Below, one piece after another: positions 18,301-27,454 of a stretch of 64,000 nt of DNA. Position numbers and translations under genes: made by a program. The first letter of the stretch is position 1; every line of letters begins with the position of its first letter. The notes beneath the pieces are model-generated. The model did not search any database and was not told where the DNA came from. It saw only the letters and a program-made list of their open reading frames with translations. The DNA lies in the NCBI GenBank assembly GCA_012270065.1, contig JAAXJB010000064.1, forward strand, positions 72,053-136,052, written 5' to 3'. The DNA is from Rubripirellula sp. (GTDB taxonomy: Bacteria > Planctomycetota > Planctomycetia > Pirellulales > Pirellulaceae).

Positions 18301-20667
18301 ATGCGCGGTTTTATTCCGATCATCATCATCGTTCTCACCTGCATCAGCGATATGCACTGCCATGCGGATGAGAGCCTTTCTTTCAATCGTGACATACGTC
18401 CCATTCTTTCGGACGCCTGTTTTTTTTGTCATGGTCCTGACGCAGAGCACCGCGAAGCCGACTTGCGACTCGACTTGGAGGAAACAGCAAAGCAGGGTGC
18501 CATTGAGTCCGGGAACGCAAAAGCGAGTGAGTTGATTGCAAGAATCACGTCAAACGATCCTGACGAAAGAATGCCTCCGCCGGAATCAGGGAAGAAACTG
18601 ACCCAGAAGCAGATGGATCTCTTGAGCCGCTGGATCGACCAAGGTGCGGTCTATGAGCCACACTGGGCCTACGTCGCACCTGAACCACATCCCGCTCCAG
18701 ACAACGGGAGTTCATGGCCCCGGGATCCGGTCGACGACCACATTCTGGCGAAACTGCCACCGGACTTGAATCAACCCTCGCCCGACAGTCCCCGGCACAC
18801 CCTGATTCGCAGGGTGACGTTTGACTTGACCGGACTGCCACCAACACCACAGGAAATTGCCACATTCATCGCCGATCAGGGACCATTGGCTTATGAAAGA
18901 GCGGTGGATCGTCTACTCGCATCGCCGGCTTTCGGAGAGCGGATGGCGACCTACTGGCTGGACCTCGTCCGCTATGCTGACACGGTGGGCTACCACGGCG
19001 ATCAGGATCATAACATCTCGCCTTACCGCGACTATGTCATTGACAGTTTCAATGATGATCTGCCATTCAATGAATTCACACGCCAACAGTTGGCAGGCGA
19101 TCTGCTAAGCAACCCGACACTGTCACAACAAATCGCGACTGGATACAACCGGCTTTTGCAAACCACGCATGAAGGAGGATTGCAGCCCAAAGAGTATCTT
19201 TCCATTTATGCAGCGGACCGGATCCGAAATGTCTCCGCAGTCTGGATGGGAGCCACAATAGGATGCGCCCAATGCCACGATCACAAGTACGATCCCTTTT
19301 CCAGCAGAGATTTCTATTCAATGGTGGCTTTTTTTGCTGACATTGACGAACAGCAGCATTTCAAGGTCGGCACGAATTCGCTGCCAACGAAACGACCGCC
19401 CGAAATCTCGGTAGGAATCCGCTGGCAACGCGAGCGGGCAAATGAAATAGAATCCCAATTGAAGGTTCTGAGAGGTCAACTCAAGACGAGTACTTCTGAT
19501 CAGGCTGCCGAGGTCAGCAGCAGAATCACGGAATACGAGAATGAACTCAAGACTCTGAAGGCATCGCATCGTCTCACCATGGTTACCAAATCAGTGGCTC
19601 CGAGACAGATTCGGATTCTCCCGAGAGGGGACTGGTTGGATGAAAGTGGACCGATCGTCGAGCCAGCAATACCAGCCTTTCTGGGAAAGCTCGACACGAA
19701 GGGAAAACGAGCAACCCGACTCGATCTTGCCAACTGGCTTCTCGATGTCGACAACGGAATCGGCGGGCTGACTGCCCGAGTCTTTGTGAACCGCTTTTGG
19801 TACCTCCTTTTTGGACGTGGCATCTCGCCATCTCTCGGCGATTTTGGCGGCCAGGGACAACCTCCCAATCACCCCGAAATGCTCGACCAACTTGCTTTGG
19901 ACTTCATTCAGGATGACTGGAGCGTGAAGAGGATGATGCGGCGTCTTGTTCTGTCCCGCACCTATCAACAAGCCTCCGATACAACAGAAAAGCAACTGCG
20001 TGAAGATCCTTACAATCAATGGTTTGGGCGGCAATCACGTTATCGGATGCCAGCCGAAATGGTACGTGACAACGTGCTGTCGGTAAGCAATCTTCTCGTT
20101 CATACCGTCGGAGGGTCGAGTGTCAAACCAATGCAACCCACCGGCTACTATCGTCATCTGAATTTTCCAAAACGTGTTTACACACCTCACCTGGACCAAC
20201 GGCAATATCGCCGCGGAGTATACGTCCACTGGCAAAGACAGTTTCTGCACCCAATGCTGAAAGCACTGGACGCACCAAGCCGCGAAGAGTGCACTGCGCA
20301 AAGGGCGCGATCCAATACGCCACTGGAAGCCCTTGTCCTACTCAATGACCCCGCCATGGTTGACGCTGCGGTGGCTTTTGCCAGCAGTCTGCTGACGGTT
20401 CAGGAGGAGGAACCGGAAACCAGAATCCAGCGGGCGTTTGAATTGACGGTCTCACGGAAACCAGATGCATTCGAACTTGATGCGCTTCTGAAGCTACTGG
20501 AATCCGAAATCCGGCATTACCGTGTCCAACCCGACGATGCAGAAACACTGCTGAAATCGGTTGACAGGAATATTGACATCGGATCCCTCAATCCGACGGA
20601 ACTTGCTGCCTGGACTACCATCACCCGCGCTCTGCTGAATCTGCAGGAAACCGTTACCCGATACTAA
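18301..20667 (+). CDS. planctomycete cytochrome C (PSD1) / DUF1549 / DUF1553 protein
   Basis: From the ATG at 18301 the product is 788 aa with a signal peptide (residues about 1-21). A single haem-c motif C40-F-F-C43-H44 lies in the PSD1 domain. Then come the DUF1549 region (about 140-350, including 'RYADTVGYHGDQ' and 'GCAQCHDHKYDPF') and the DUF1553 region (about 440-700, including 'RVFVNRFWYLLFGRGI' and 'ERAFELTVSRKP'-like C-terminal sequence). Such proteins are expanded in Planctomycetes and usually paired with DUF1501 proteins, as here. The biochemical role is unsettled; a link to extracellular polysaccharide or sulfated-substrate degradation has been proposed from context. Confidence 0.93.
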   Translation: MRGFIPIIIIVLTCISDMHCHADESLSFNRDIRPILSDACFFCHGPDAEHREADLRLDLEETAKQGAIESGNAKASELIARITSNDPDERMPPPESGKKLTQKQMDLLSRWIDQGAVYEPHWAYVAPEPHPAPDNGSSWPRDPVDDHILAKLPPDLNQPSPDSPRHTLIRRVTFDLTGLPPTPQEIATFIADQGPLAYERAVDRLLASPAFGERMATYWLDLVRYADTVGYHGDQDHNISPYRDYVIDSFNDDLPFNEFTRQQLAGDLLSNPTLSQQIATGYNRLLQTTHEGGLQPKEYLSIYAADRIRNVSAVWMGATIGCAQCHDHKYDPFSSRDFYSMVAFFADIDEQQHFKVGTNSLPTKRPPEISVGIRWQRERANEIESQLKVLRGQLKTSTSDQAAEVSSRITEYENELKTLKASHRLTMVTKSVAPRQIRILPRGDWLDESGPIVEPAIPAFLGKLDTKGKRATRLDLANWLLDVDNGIGGLTARVFVNRFWYLLFGRGISPSLGDFGGQGQPPNHPEMLDQLALDFIQDDWSVKRMMRRLVLSRTYQQASDTTEKQLREDPYNQWFGRQSRYRMPAEMVRDNVLSVSNLLVHTVGGSSVKPMQPTGYYRHLNFPKRVYTPHLDQRQYRRGVYVHWQRQFLHPMLKALDAPSREECTAQRARSNTPLEALVLLNDPAMVDAAVAFASSLLTVQEEEPETRIQRAFELTVSRKPDAFELDALLKLLESEIRHYRVQPDDAETLLKSVDRNIDIGSLNPTELAAWTTITRALLNLQETVTRY

Positions 20668-20725
20668 CAGGCCAGAGCCACCACTCTCGCAATCGCATTT
20701 CCATCTCTGGTCCAAAGCCATACTC

Positions 20726-22150
20726 ATGACACAGCATTCAAATCTGACCAACCGACGTGCTTTCCTTTCGAACAATGGAGTCGCTTTGGGTAGTGCTGCT
20801 CTGGCCTCTCTGCTGTCAGACGACTCCACTGCAGCTGACCGGGTCAACGCCAGTGCGAGAACAGACTTGCCACACCATCTGGGAAAGGCCAAACGCGTCA
20901 TCTTCCTCTGCATGGCTGGTGGTCCATCCCATCTGGAAACCTTCGATTACAAACCGGAACTTCAGAAGCTTGATGGTCAACCGATGCCAGATTCCTACAC
21001 TGCTGGCCAACCGATCGCGCAGCTGCAGGGAAAAGAACTGAAATGCCAGGGTCATTTGACCAAGTTCGCACAGTACGGACAGTCGGGTCAATGGATCAGT
21101 GACTTTCTGCCCTATCACCAGAAAATGGCTGATGAAATCTGTGTCATCCGATCCATGGTGACGGAACAAATCAATCACGATCCAGCTCATACGTTCATGA
21201 ATACGGGAACGGCTATCAGTGGCCGACCATCGATGGGATCATGGGTCACCTATGGTCTGGGCAGCGAAAGCGAAGACCTGCCCGGATTCGTCGTGCTCAC
21301 CAGTGTGGGTGGTCGTAATCCACAGCCCATCGCGTCACGGCAATGGTCGGCAGGATTCCTTCCAAGCCGGTATCAGGGAGTCGAGTTCAGTGGCAGTGGA
21401 CAACCGGTGAACTACGTCGACGCTCCTCAGGGCATCAAACGCGAACAGCAACAGCGGCTGATTGATACCATTGGCCAGCTCAACCAACATCGCTTGAAAC
21501 CAACAGGAGATCCGGAAATCGAAACCCGTCTGGCGAACTATGAAATGGCATTTCGCATGCAGACGTCAGTGCCCGAACTGGCAGACGTGTCAGATGAACC
21601 GCAACACGTTCTGGACATGTACGGTGCTAAACCCGGAGATGGTTCCTACGCATCCAACTGCCTGCTTGCACGGAGACTTGCTGAACGCGGTGTTCGCTTC
21701 ATTCAGCTTTACCACCGGGGATGGGATCACCATGGCGGGCTTGAACGATACATGGACATTTGCTGCGGTTTGACAGATCGGCCAACATGGGCCCTGCTGA
21801 CCGATTTGAAACAGCGTGACATGCTCAAAGACACCTTGATCATCTGGGGTGGAGAGTTTGGTCGAACCCCCATGTTCCAGGGAAAAGGTGGCGCAGGACG
21901 TGATCATCATATCAAGGGATTCTCAATGTGGATGGCCGGTGGAGGTATCAAGCCCGGATCCAGCTATGGTGCCACTGATGATCTTGGTTATCACGCCGTA
22001 GATGATGTCGTGCATGTCCGGGACCTGCATGCCACCATGTTGCATCAACTGGGTATCAATCACCGCAACTTCACACATAAATTCCAGGGACTGGACATGA
22101 AGCTGACAGGTGTTGAACCAGCGCGGGTCATCCGGCCAATCATCACGTGA
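20726..22150 (+). CDS. DUF1501 protein with Tat signal
   Basis: This 474-aa protein starts with a twin-arginine signal ('NRRAFLSNNGVALGSAALASL'), so it is exported folded. The body shows the DUF1501 marks 'FLCMAGGPSHLETFDYKPEL', 'FIQLYHRGWDHHGG' and 'IWGGEFGRTPM' with the His/Asp-rich 'GAGRDHHIKGFSMWMAGGGI'; the family belongs to the alkaline-phosphatase/sulfatase-like superfamily. It lies 58 bp after the PSD1/DUF1553 gene and forms the usual two-gene unit with it. The substrate is unknown. Confidence 0.93.
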   Translation: MTQHSNLTNRRAFLSNNGVALGSAALASLLSDDSTAADRVNASARTDLPHHLGKAKRVIFLCMAGGPSHLETFDYKPELQKLDGQPMPDSYTAGQPIAQLQGKELKCQGHLTKFAQYGQSGQWISDFLPYHQKMADEICVIRSMVTEQINHDPAHTFMNTGTAISGRPSMGSWVTYGLGSESEDLPGFVVLTSVGGRNPQPIASRQWSAGFLPSRYQGVEFSGSGQPVNYVDAPQGIKREQQQRLIDTIGQLNQHRLKPTGDPEIETRLANYEMAFRMQTSVPELADVSDEPQHVLDMYGAKPGDGSYASNCLLARRLAERGVRFIQLYHRGWDHHGGLERYMDICCGLTDRPTWALLTDLKQRDMLKDTLIIWGGEFGRTPMFQGKGGAGRDHHIKGFSMWMAGGGIKPGSSYGATDDLGYHAVDDVVHVRDLHATMLHQLGINHRNFTHKFQGLDMKLTGVEPARVIRPIIT

Positions 22151-22211
22151 AAGCGAACCTTCAAGGTGCCCCTCAGCGGTGGCAATGCCATCCTCATCCT
22201 GCACGCTGGAA

Positions 22212-22961
22212 TCAGCGCTTCAACTCACTTGCTGATTCAGGATCAAGTACAAAAGTCAGGTTCGAATGTCCCTGCAACAATGAGGCCGGATTCCCGGGAT
22301 CAGAGGGTTCTTCGATCGCTACCCGAATGGCCTTGGCTTTCGCTTTCCCCGTCGCCATCAATATGATTCGACGGGATTCAAGGATCGTCCCGATACCCAT
22401 GGTGATGGCATGTCTGGGAACTTCTGCGGCTGAATTGAAAAACCGGGAATTGGCTTCAATCGTATCCTCTGTCAAATCCACTTGCCGCGTGCGACTGTCA
22501 ATGGCTGAACCAGGCTCATTGAAGGCGATGTGCCCATTGTTGCCAATTCCCAGCAACTGAAGGTCTATTCCGCCAGCTTGCCGGATTCGCTCCTCATAAT
22601 CCCGGACATGTTCTGGAATGTTCGCCGCAAGGCCATTTGGAACATGCGTCCGTTCACGCACCACGTTAACATGGTCAAACAGTTGTTGCTGCATGAAATA
22701 CCGATAACTCTGATCGTGCTCCGGCCCCAAACCGATGTACTCATCAAGGTTGAAGGTGGTCACGTCGGAAAAATCGAGCTGGCCGGCTCGATGTCGATTC
22801 ACCAGCAGGCGATAAACTCCAATCGGTGTACTGCCGGTTGCCAACCCAAGCACACCTGCAGGTTTTTCACGAAGCGTCTCCTGCATCAAGTCTGCCGTAC
22901 AACGAGCAGCATCTTCCTGATCAGAAGCAATCAATATCCTTGGTTGGTTAACCCTGGTCAT
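22212..22961 (-). CDS. nagB: glucosamine-6-phosphate deaminase
   Basis: The 249-aa product converts glucosamine-6-phosphate to fructose-6-phosphate and ammonia. Visible motifs are 'LGLATGSTPIGVY' (phosphate binding), 'NLDEYIGL' (catalytic Asp) and 'GIGNNGHIAFNEPGS' (ring-opening His and partner Glu). The Asn after GIGN matches the Bacillus-type enzymes, where E. coli has Asp. At about 249 aa it lacks the E. coli-type C-terminal extension. It overlaps the upstream HD gene by 4 bp (22958-22961) and is the last gene of a three-gene minus-strand operon. Confidence 0.95.
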   Translation of the reverse strand: MTRVNQPRILIASDQEDAARCTADLMQETLREKPAGVLGLATGSTPIGVYRLLVNRHRAGQLDFSDVTTFNLDEYIGLGPEHDQSYRYFMQQQLFDHVNVVRERTHVPNGLAANIPEHVRDYEERIRQAGGIDLQLLGIGNNGHIAFNEPGSAIDSRTRQVDLTEDTIEANSRFFNSAAEVPRHAITMGIGTILESRRIILMATGKAKAKAIRVAIEEPSDPGNPASLLQGHSNLTFVLDPESASELKR

Positions 22962-24313
22962 ACAACATCCTGTTCCAATAAAGCCGCAGAAGCCAACAAT
23001 TCATCAGTCCAATCACGGGGTCCCAAAACCTGGCGCAGAGGTAACCGTAAATCATCTCGAACAAATACCCGTACCTGTTTGACCTGATTATCAAATTGCC
23101 TGCTCGCCAACGCTGATGCAACCGGTGATACATCACCCAAGGTACGAATCGTCCCGTCCCGACCGAGTACATCTACATCGATATCGACTTCCAGTTTGAC
23201 GGGCGGTGCATCCAGCAGGATATCTGCCGGGTGAATGGGAATCCCTGTTCTGCTGGAAATTCTCTCGGCAAGCTTCTCGGAACATGCGACCAACCACCAA
23301 TAAGGCTTGCGAGCCACGGACTGGTGTACCTCAGAACCATCAACCACGTTGAATTCCGCAATCCGTTTGTAAAGTCGGCGACGCGCACCGAACAGTCCCT
23401 CGGCAAGCGGCTCCGCAACACTTCCCTCCGCAGCACGTCTCAACATTGCTACCCATGCAGCATCATCAAGACCCAGTGTTGATGGCAGATCTATCCGGTT
23501 CTGGAGCAGGAAGACACACCGCTGCAGCATGGCAGTGGCCGATCTGACGGCATGGTGCCAGTAAACTTCACTGAACATGACATAACGTGAGAACACCATC
23601 ATTTCTGCAGCTGTACGACCTTTGTCCATGATCGCCAACCGCGATGTAGCCGCATTGAAACAAAGCGAACTGATCAATCGACCAGCATCAAAGTTTCTTC
23701 CATAGGGTACACCAGCATGCAGACTGTCTCGCTGAAGGTAATCAAGCTTGTCAATATCGACCGGACCACTGATACAGCTGCGCAGGAAATGGCATGCTTC
23801 CTTTTCCGTCGCTTGAGACGGATCCGGCAATTCAGATTCAAGCAGCGAAAGCACTTGAGATGAATCGCATTGCCAGTCCTGCTCAATGCAATCTGCGAGG
23901 CCAGTGTTGTTGATAATCTGTCGGATACGCGATTCATGTTCACCGAGCTCTCCGATTTCCATGTCTTCAATCGGGTGACAATACGGCCAGTGACCCACAT
24001 CGTGAATCAGTGCAGCAACTACAAAAGCTTCTGCCATTGCAGGGCTGATTCGTTGCGTGAACTCGGTATCGGATGAAAACCTTGCTAACACCCGTAAAGC
24101 GTTGTGGTACACACCCAGCGAATGTTCAAGACGCGAATGTGTAGCGCCCGGATAAACCAGCGACACCATTCCAAGCTGGCTGATGGACGCCAATCGCCTC
24201 ATGGGTGCCAGATCAAGAATCCGGCGTACACGATCTGAAACCGGTACATCCTGCGCTGGTGGGATTCGCACAAGTGATCCGATTCGGTGCAGAGCAACTA
24301 CTTCTGGCAACAT
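22958..24313 (-). CDS. HD-domain phosphohydrolase (COG1078/SAMHD1-like)
   Basis: From ATG 24313 the product is 451 aa. It shows 'YPGATHSRLEHSLGVYH' with the first metal His, 'ALIHDVGHWPYCHP' with the HD pair, and 'DIDKLDYLQRDSLHAGVPYG', a hallmark of the dNTP triphosphohydrolase-like HD family COG1078. Such enzymes hydrolyse dNTPs or other phosphoesters; the substrate is not certain. The frame extends to a TTG at 24361. It overlaps nagB by 4 bp and follows the zinc-ribbon membrane protein by about 60 bp, indicating one transcript. Confidence 0.88.
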   Translation of the reverse strand: MLPEVVALHRIGSLVRIPPAQDVPVSDRVRRILDLAPMRRLASISQLGMVSLVYPGATHSRLEHSLGVYHNALRVLARFSSDTEFTQRISPAMAEAFVVAALIHDVGHWPYCHPIEDMEIGELGEHESRIRQIINNTGLADCIEQDWQCDSSQVLSLLESELPDPSQATEKEACHFLRSCISGPVDIDKLDYLQRDSLHAGVPYGRNFDAGRLISSLCFNAATSRLAIMDKGRTAAEMMVFSRYVMFSEVYWHHAVRSATAMLQRCVFLLQNRIDLPSTLGLDDAAWVAMLRRAAEGSVAEPLAEGLFGARRRLYKRIAEFNVVDGSEVHQSVARKPYWWLVACSEKLAERISSRTGIPIHPADILLDAPPVKLEVDIDVDVLGRDGTIRTLGDVSPVASALASRQFDNQVKQVRVFVRDDLRLPLRQVLGPRDWTDELLASAALLEQDVV

Positions 24314-24375
24314 GGACGGGCAGTGTGGCTGGAGGTGGGAAGGAGCCGGTCGTGCCAGCAAGTGTAGATCCAGTA

Positions 24376-25065
24376 CTACGTGCTTGTATACAGGCTCAGG
24401 CCGCTAATCACCGCCAGGATGACCGTCACGATGAAGTAAAGACCCGCGAGTGTCAGCCCATTGACGGGTTCCAAATCGAAAGTTGCGGCTGACGCAAGCG
24501 TCCCCAAACCGATCATCACGATCAGCACAATACCAAAACTCAGATAGCCCATCTCTGTTGGGGAATCCAACTCGAGCACATAACTGGGGACAAAACAGTA
24601 GACCAACCATAAAGCGGCCAGAATGACGGACAGAATCAATATCCTGTTCCGTAAATCCGCTCCCACGTAGGGTTCCAATTCCGAATCACGGACAAAACTG
24701 TAACCAGACCAGATCAATGGCGGAGCGAGAAGAAGGGCCCCAAGTGCAAGAATGTAAACGGGGATCGTTTCCATTCCCCAACGTAAACCGATTGCGGCTG
24801 AAAGAGCCAACAAAATTGCCCCGAATGTGATGAACATACCCTTTCGGGTCACATCAGTTTCGGTACGCTTCAGGGGCTTGAGAATACTCACGCCCTGCCG
24901 ATCTTTGGGAGCACCATCATCTGGTGCATGAATGACAACTTCTTCGGAAGCGTCGGGCACCTTGATCTGCTTTTTGCAATTCGGACAGGGTCCAGTCTTG
25001 CCAGCAAATTTATCGCTAACCTGGAAACGCTTCAGACAACTTGGACAGGTGACTTGAATCGGCAT
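24376..25065 (-). CDS. zinc-ribbon multi-pass membrane protein
   Basis: This 229-aa protein begins with a zinc ribbon of two CxxC pairs ('CPSCLKRFQVSDKFAGK' then 'CPNCKKQIKVPD', residues 8-39), followed by a linker (about 40-72) and about five to six hydrophobic helices to the C-terminus. Planctomycetes have many membrane proteins with this ribbon. Function unknown; the ribbon may bind metal, nucleic acid or protein on the cytoplasmic side. Its ATG (25063-25065) overlaps the ATG of the divergent trmL gene (25064-25066), so the two genes share all upstream sequence. Confidence 0.8.
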   Translation of the reverse strand: MPIQVTCPSCLKRFQVSDKFAGKTGPCPNCKKQIKVPDASEEVVIHAPDDGAPKDRQGVSILKPLKRTETDVTRKGMFITFGAILLALSAAIGLRWGMETIPVYILALGALLLAPPLIWSGYSFVRDSELEPYVGADLRNRILILSVILAALWLVYCFVPSYVLELDSPTEMGYLSFGIVLIVMIGLGTLASAATFDLEPVNGLTLAGLYFIVTVILAVISGLSLYTST

Positions 25066-25729
25066 GAATGAACAACAAGGCCCGAGTGAAGAGTCTCAAT
25101 TCGCAGGCGATGGGACTCACGCTGCGTCACAGAACAGTTTGTCAGGTAAACACATGGCCCCGCAACCCGAGGGCCAAATCGAACCGAAAATACCTGACAT
25201 CCACCATGATACCCAAGCCACCAAAGAAACGTGCAGCCCCGGGAGCAAAGAAAACGAACCCGCTGCGCATGTGGTGCTCTACCAGCCCGAGATCCCCCAG
25301 AATACCGGAAACATAGGACGTACCTGTGTTGCAGTGAATGCAAAACTGTGGATTGTCCGCCCCGCAGCCTTTCAGTTGGACGACGCCAAACTGCGACGAG
25401 CCGGACTCGACTATTGGGCCCACTTGGAACGGGGAGATGCCGTCAATTGGGATGATCTGGTAACCCAGCTCCACCCCCGGCCGATGTACTTTCTATCGAG
25501 ATTCGCCAAAAGAACAATTTGGGAAGCTGACTTCCGTCTTGGCGACGTGTTCGTTTTCGGACGCGAAACTTCAGGTTTGCCGGCATCAATCCTCGATCCC
25601 GAGGACCCCCGAGCACTTCGATTACCAACATCAGAACATGTTCGCAGCCTGAACCTCGCTACAACCGCCGGTATTGTGCTGTACGAACATCAACGACAAA
25701 CCAGTGAGCATCGCAGAGGATCCCAATAG
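25064..25729 (+). CDS. trmL: tRNA (cytidine(34)-2'-O)-methyltransferase, SPOUT class
   Basis: The 221-aa frame contains a complete TrmL/YibK SPOUT domain from about residue 67: 'LYQPEIPQNTGNIGRTC', 'RRAGLDYWAHL', 'FGRETSGLP' and the SAM-binding knot 'HVRSLNLATTAGIVLYE'. TrmL 2'-O-methylates the wobble base of certain leucine tRNAs. The first ~66 residues are a polar extension not usual in this roughly 155-aa family; a later start (ATG 25154, or GTG codons just before the domain) would remove part or all of it. It heads a plus operon and diverges from the zinc-ribbon gene with overlapping ATG codons if the first start is used. Confidence 0.92.
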   Translation: MNEQQGPSEESQFAGDGTHAASQNSLSGKHMAPQPEGQIEPKIPDIHHDTQATKETCSPGSKENEPAAHVVLYQPEIPQNTGNIGRTCVAVNAKLWIVRPAAFQLDDAKLRRAGLDYWAHLERGDAVNWDDLVTQLHPRPMYFLSRFAKRTIWEADFRLGDVFVFGRETSGLPASILDPEDPRALRLPTSEHVRSLNLATTAGIVLYEHQRQTSEHRRGSQ

Positions 25730-25802
25730 TCAGATTTTCCCGCCTCGTCGTTACTGCAACCAGAGATTAGACTGGAACGGAACCAAGCCTTCGAGTCTGT
25801 CC

Positions 25803-26099
25803 ATGAATCAAACTTCATCACATCGCCGACCTCCTCAGATCAGCATCGCTTTCATGATGATGTTGATGTTGATTTTCTCGTTCATCTCAGCTGGACTGTT
25901 TTACGCTTCTCGCGTGCCAGCCATTCAGAATGAGATCTCGATGTTCATGACGGGACAAGTGACTGATGGCTCGGAAGAAGAAGCTGGACGAATGGCACAG
26001 ATTGCGTTTGTCATGTTCACATACACGTCTCCATTGCTGCTCGCTGGTGCCATTTCCATCAGCGTGACTGCCCTGCGTTGGTATGAACGCCGCAGATGA
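25803..26099 (+). CDS. small two-helix membrane protein
   Basis: This 98-aa protein starts at ATG 25803. It has two predicted transmembrane helices (about 15-38, Met-rich 'FMMMLMLIFSFISAGLFY', and about 68-88) separated by an acidic loop. I recognise no family. Its stop overlaps the start of the RsmB-like gene by 4 bp (26096-26099), so it is coupled to an RNA-modification operon. Confidence 0.7.
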   Translation: MNQTSSHRRPPQISIAFMMMLMLIFSFISAGLFYASRVPAIQNEISMFMTGQVTDGSEEEAGRMAQIAFVMFTYTSPLLLAGAISISVTALRWYERRR

Positions 26100-27454
26100 G
26101 TCATACCGGTCCTGAATTTTCGCTGGAACAAGTCCGTGACGCTCTGGGCCAGATACCTTGTCCCGGTTCCGTGAAGGACTTCTCCGAGGCAATGACTCAA
26201 ACATGGCACAACGTGATCCGACATCGGCGCGAGATTGCGCCATCCGAGCTTCCTGTTCCCAGCACCGCGGTCGATTGGTATGGCCTTGGACGTCGACCGG
26301 ATAAAAATGCAGGCTCACCAGCCCGCAGTGTGGCCTATGCCTGCAGCGACTTTTTCATCCAGGATGCCGGATCATTACTCGCGCTTGCCGTGGCCGGAGC
26401 AGATGGAGAAGGGCTTCGCGGCAAAACTGTGTGCGACCTGTGCGCGGCCCCCGGGGGAAAGGCCTCCGCTCTGCTGGAAGCAGTCACTGACATCGAAATC
26501 GAGTCGCGCGGATTTGTACTTGCCAACGAAGTTATCCGTAATCGGGTTGCCCCATTGAAGCTGAATCTGGCTCGTACCGGTTCTGATTGCTATGCCATTT
26601 CCAGTCTGGATCCTGAAAAGCTTGCCCACCAACTTTCGCAGAGTTTCGATTTGGTTCTGGTTGACGCACCCTGCAGTGGCCAGGCAATGATGTCACGCGG
26701 AAAACAGAATCCATCGTCGCTGTCAGCCAACCAGATACAGCACAACGCATCACGACAACAACGGATTCTCGAAGCTGCTGCAAAACTGGTTCGCGATGGC
26801 GGGCACCTGGTGTACAGCACGTGCACATTCGCAGAAGCCGAAAATGAAGCCCAAATACGTTGGCTGATAAAAAAGGGAATCGCAGAACCTAGACCTGTTT
26901 CTGGTCTGCAGCATCATGAAACCGATCCAGCATGCTATCGCTGCTGGCCACATCTTCATGAATGTGCCGGCAGTTTTGCAGCCTCCCTGACGATTCGACA
27001 TCGTGAACCACCCGGGTCTACACGCAAAAAATGGAAAAAAAAGCCAGACCGCATTCCCGTCGATTTGAACCACTGGTACACGCAATCCTCGTTCGGGTCA
27101 CGCCACCACACAAAAGATTCCGTCATTCTGGGGTTCAGTCCATTTGCGCCCGAATGGACTGAAACGGTTGCCATCGCTGGTCCTGAACTGGCACACCGGG
27201 CGGGACAGACCTGGAAGCCGGCACACGCTGGCGCCTTGCGAAGATCGGCCGCAGTCAAACCCCTCAACAGAATCCAGGTTGACCGCACAGCATGCAAACA
27301 GTTCATGCGAGGGGAACCAATCCCCATGAACGCAAACGGCTGGAATGCTATCGAGCTCGATGGCAGACCCTTGGGATGGGTAAAAGCGAACGGCAGAATC
27401 GGTAAGAACCACCTTCCGGCTGGTGCTCGGATGACTGGCGAGCTTACAACGTGA
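26096..27454 (+). CDS. RsmB/RsmF-type RNA m5C methyltransferase
   Basis: This 452-aa protein carries the NOL1/NOP2/Sun methyltransferase core: SAM motif 'VCDLCAAPGGKASALLEA', motif IV 'VDAPCSGQAMMSRG' and motif VI 'YSTCTFAEAENEAQIRWL', with both conserved Cys residues. The long C-terminal part ending in 'LDGRPLGWVKANG' resembles the PUA-like RNA-binding region of RsmF (YebU), which methylates C1407 of 16S rRNA in E. coli. rRNA is the probable target, although the exact cytidine cannot be read. It is coupled to both neighbours by 4-bp overlaps and lies in an operon with trmL, another RNA methyltransferase. Confidence 0.9.
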   Translation: MSHTGPEFSLEQVRDALGQIPCPGSVKDFSEAMTQTWHNVIRHRREIAPSELPVPSTAVDWYGLGRRPDKNAGSPARSVAYACSDFFIQDAGSLLALAVAGADGEGLRGKTVCDLCAAPGGKASALLEAVTDIEIESRGFVLANEVIRNRVAPLKLNLARTGSDCYAISSLDPEKLAHQLSQSFDLVLVDAPCSGQAMMSRGKQNPSSLSANQIQHNASRQQRILEAAAKLVRDGGHLVYSTCTFAEAENEAQIRWLIKKGIAEPRPVSGLQHHETDPACYRCWPHLHECAGSFAASLTIRHREPPGSTRKKWKKKPDRIPVDLNHWYTQSSFGSRHHTKDSVILGFSPFAPEWTETVAIAGPELAHRAGQTWKPAHAGALRRSAAVKPLNRIQVDRTACKQFMRGEPIPMNANGWNAIELDGRPLGWVKANGRIGKNHLPAGARMTGELTT

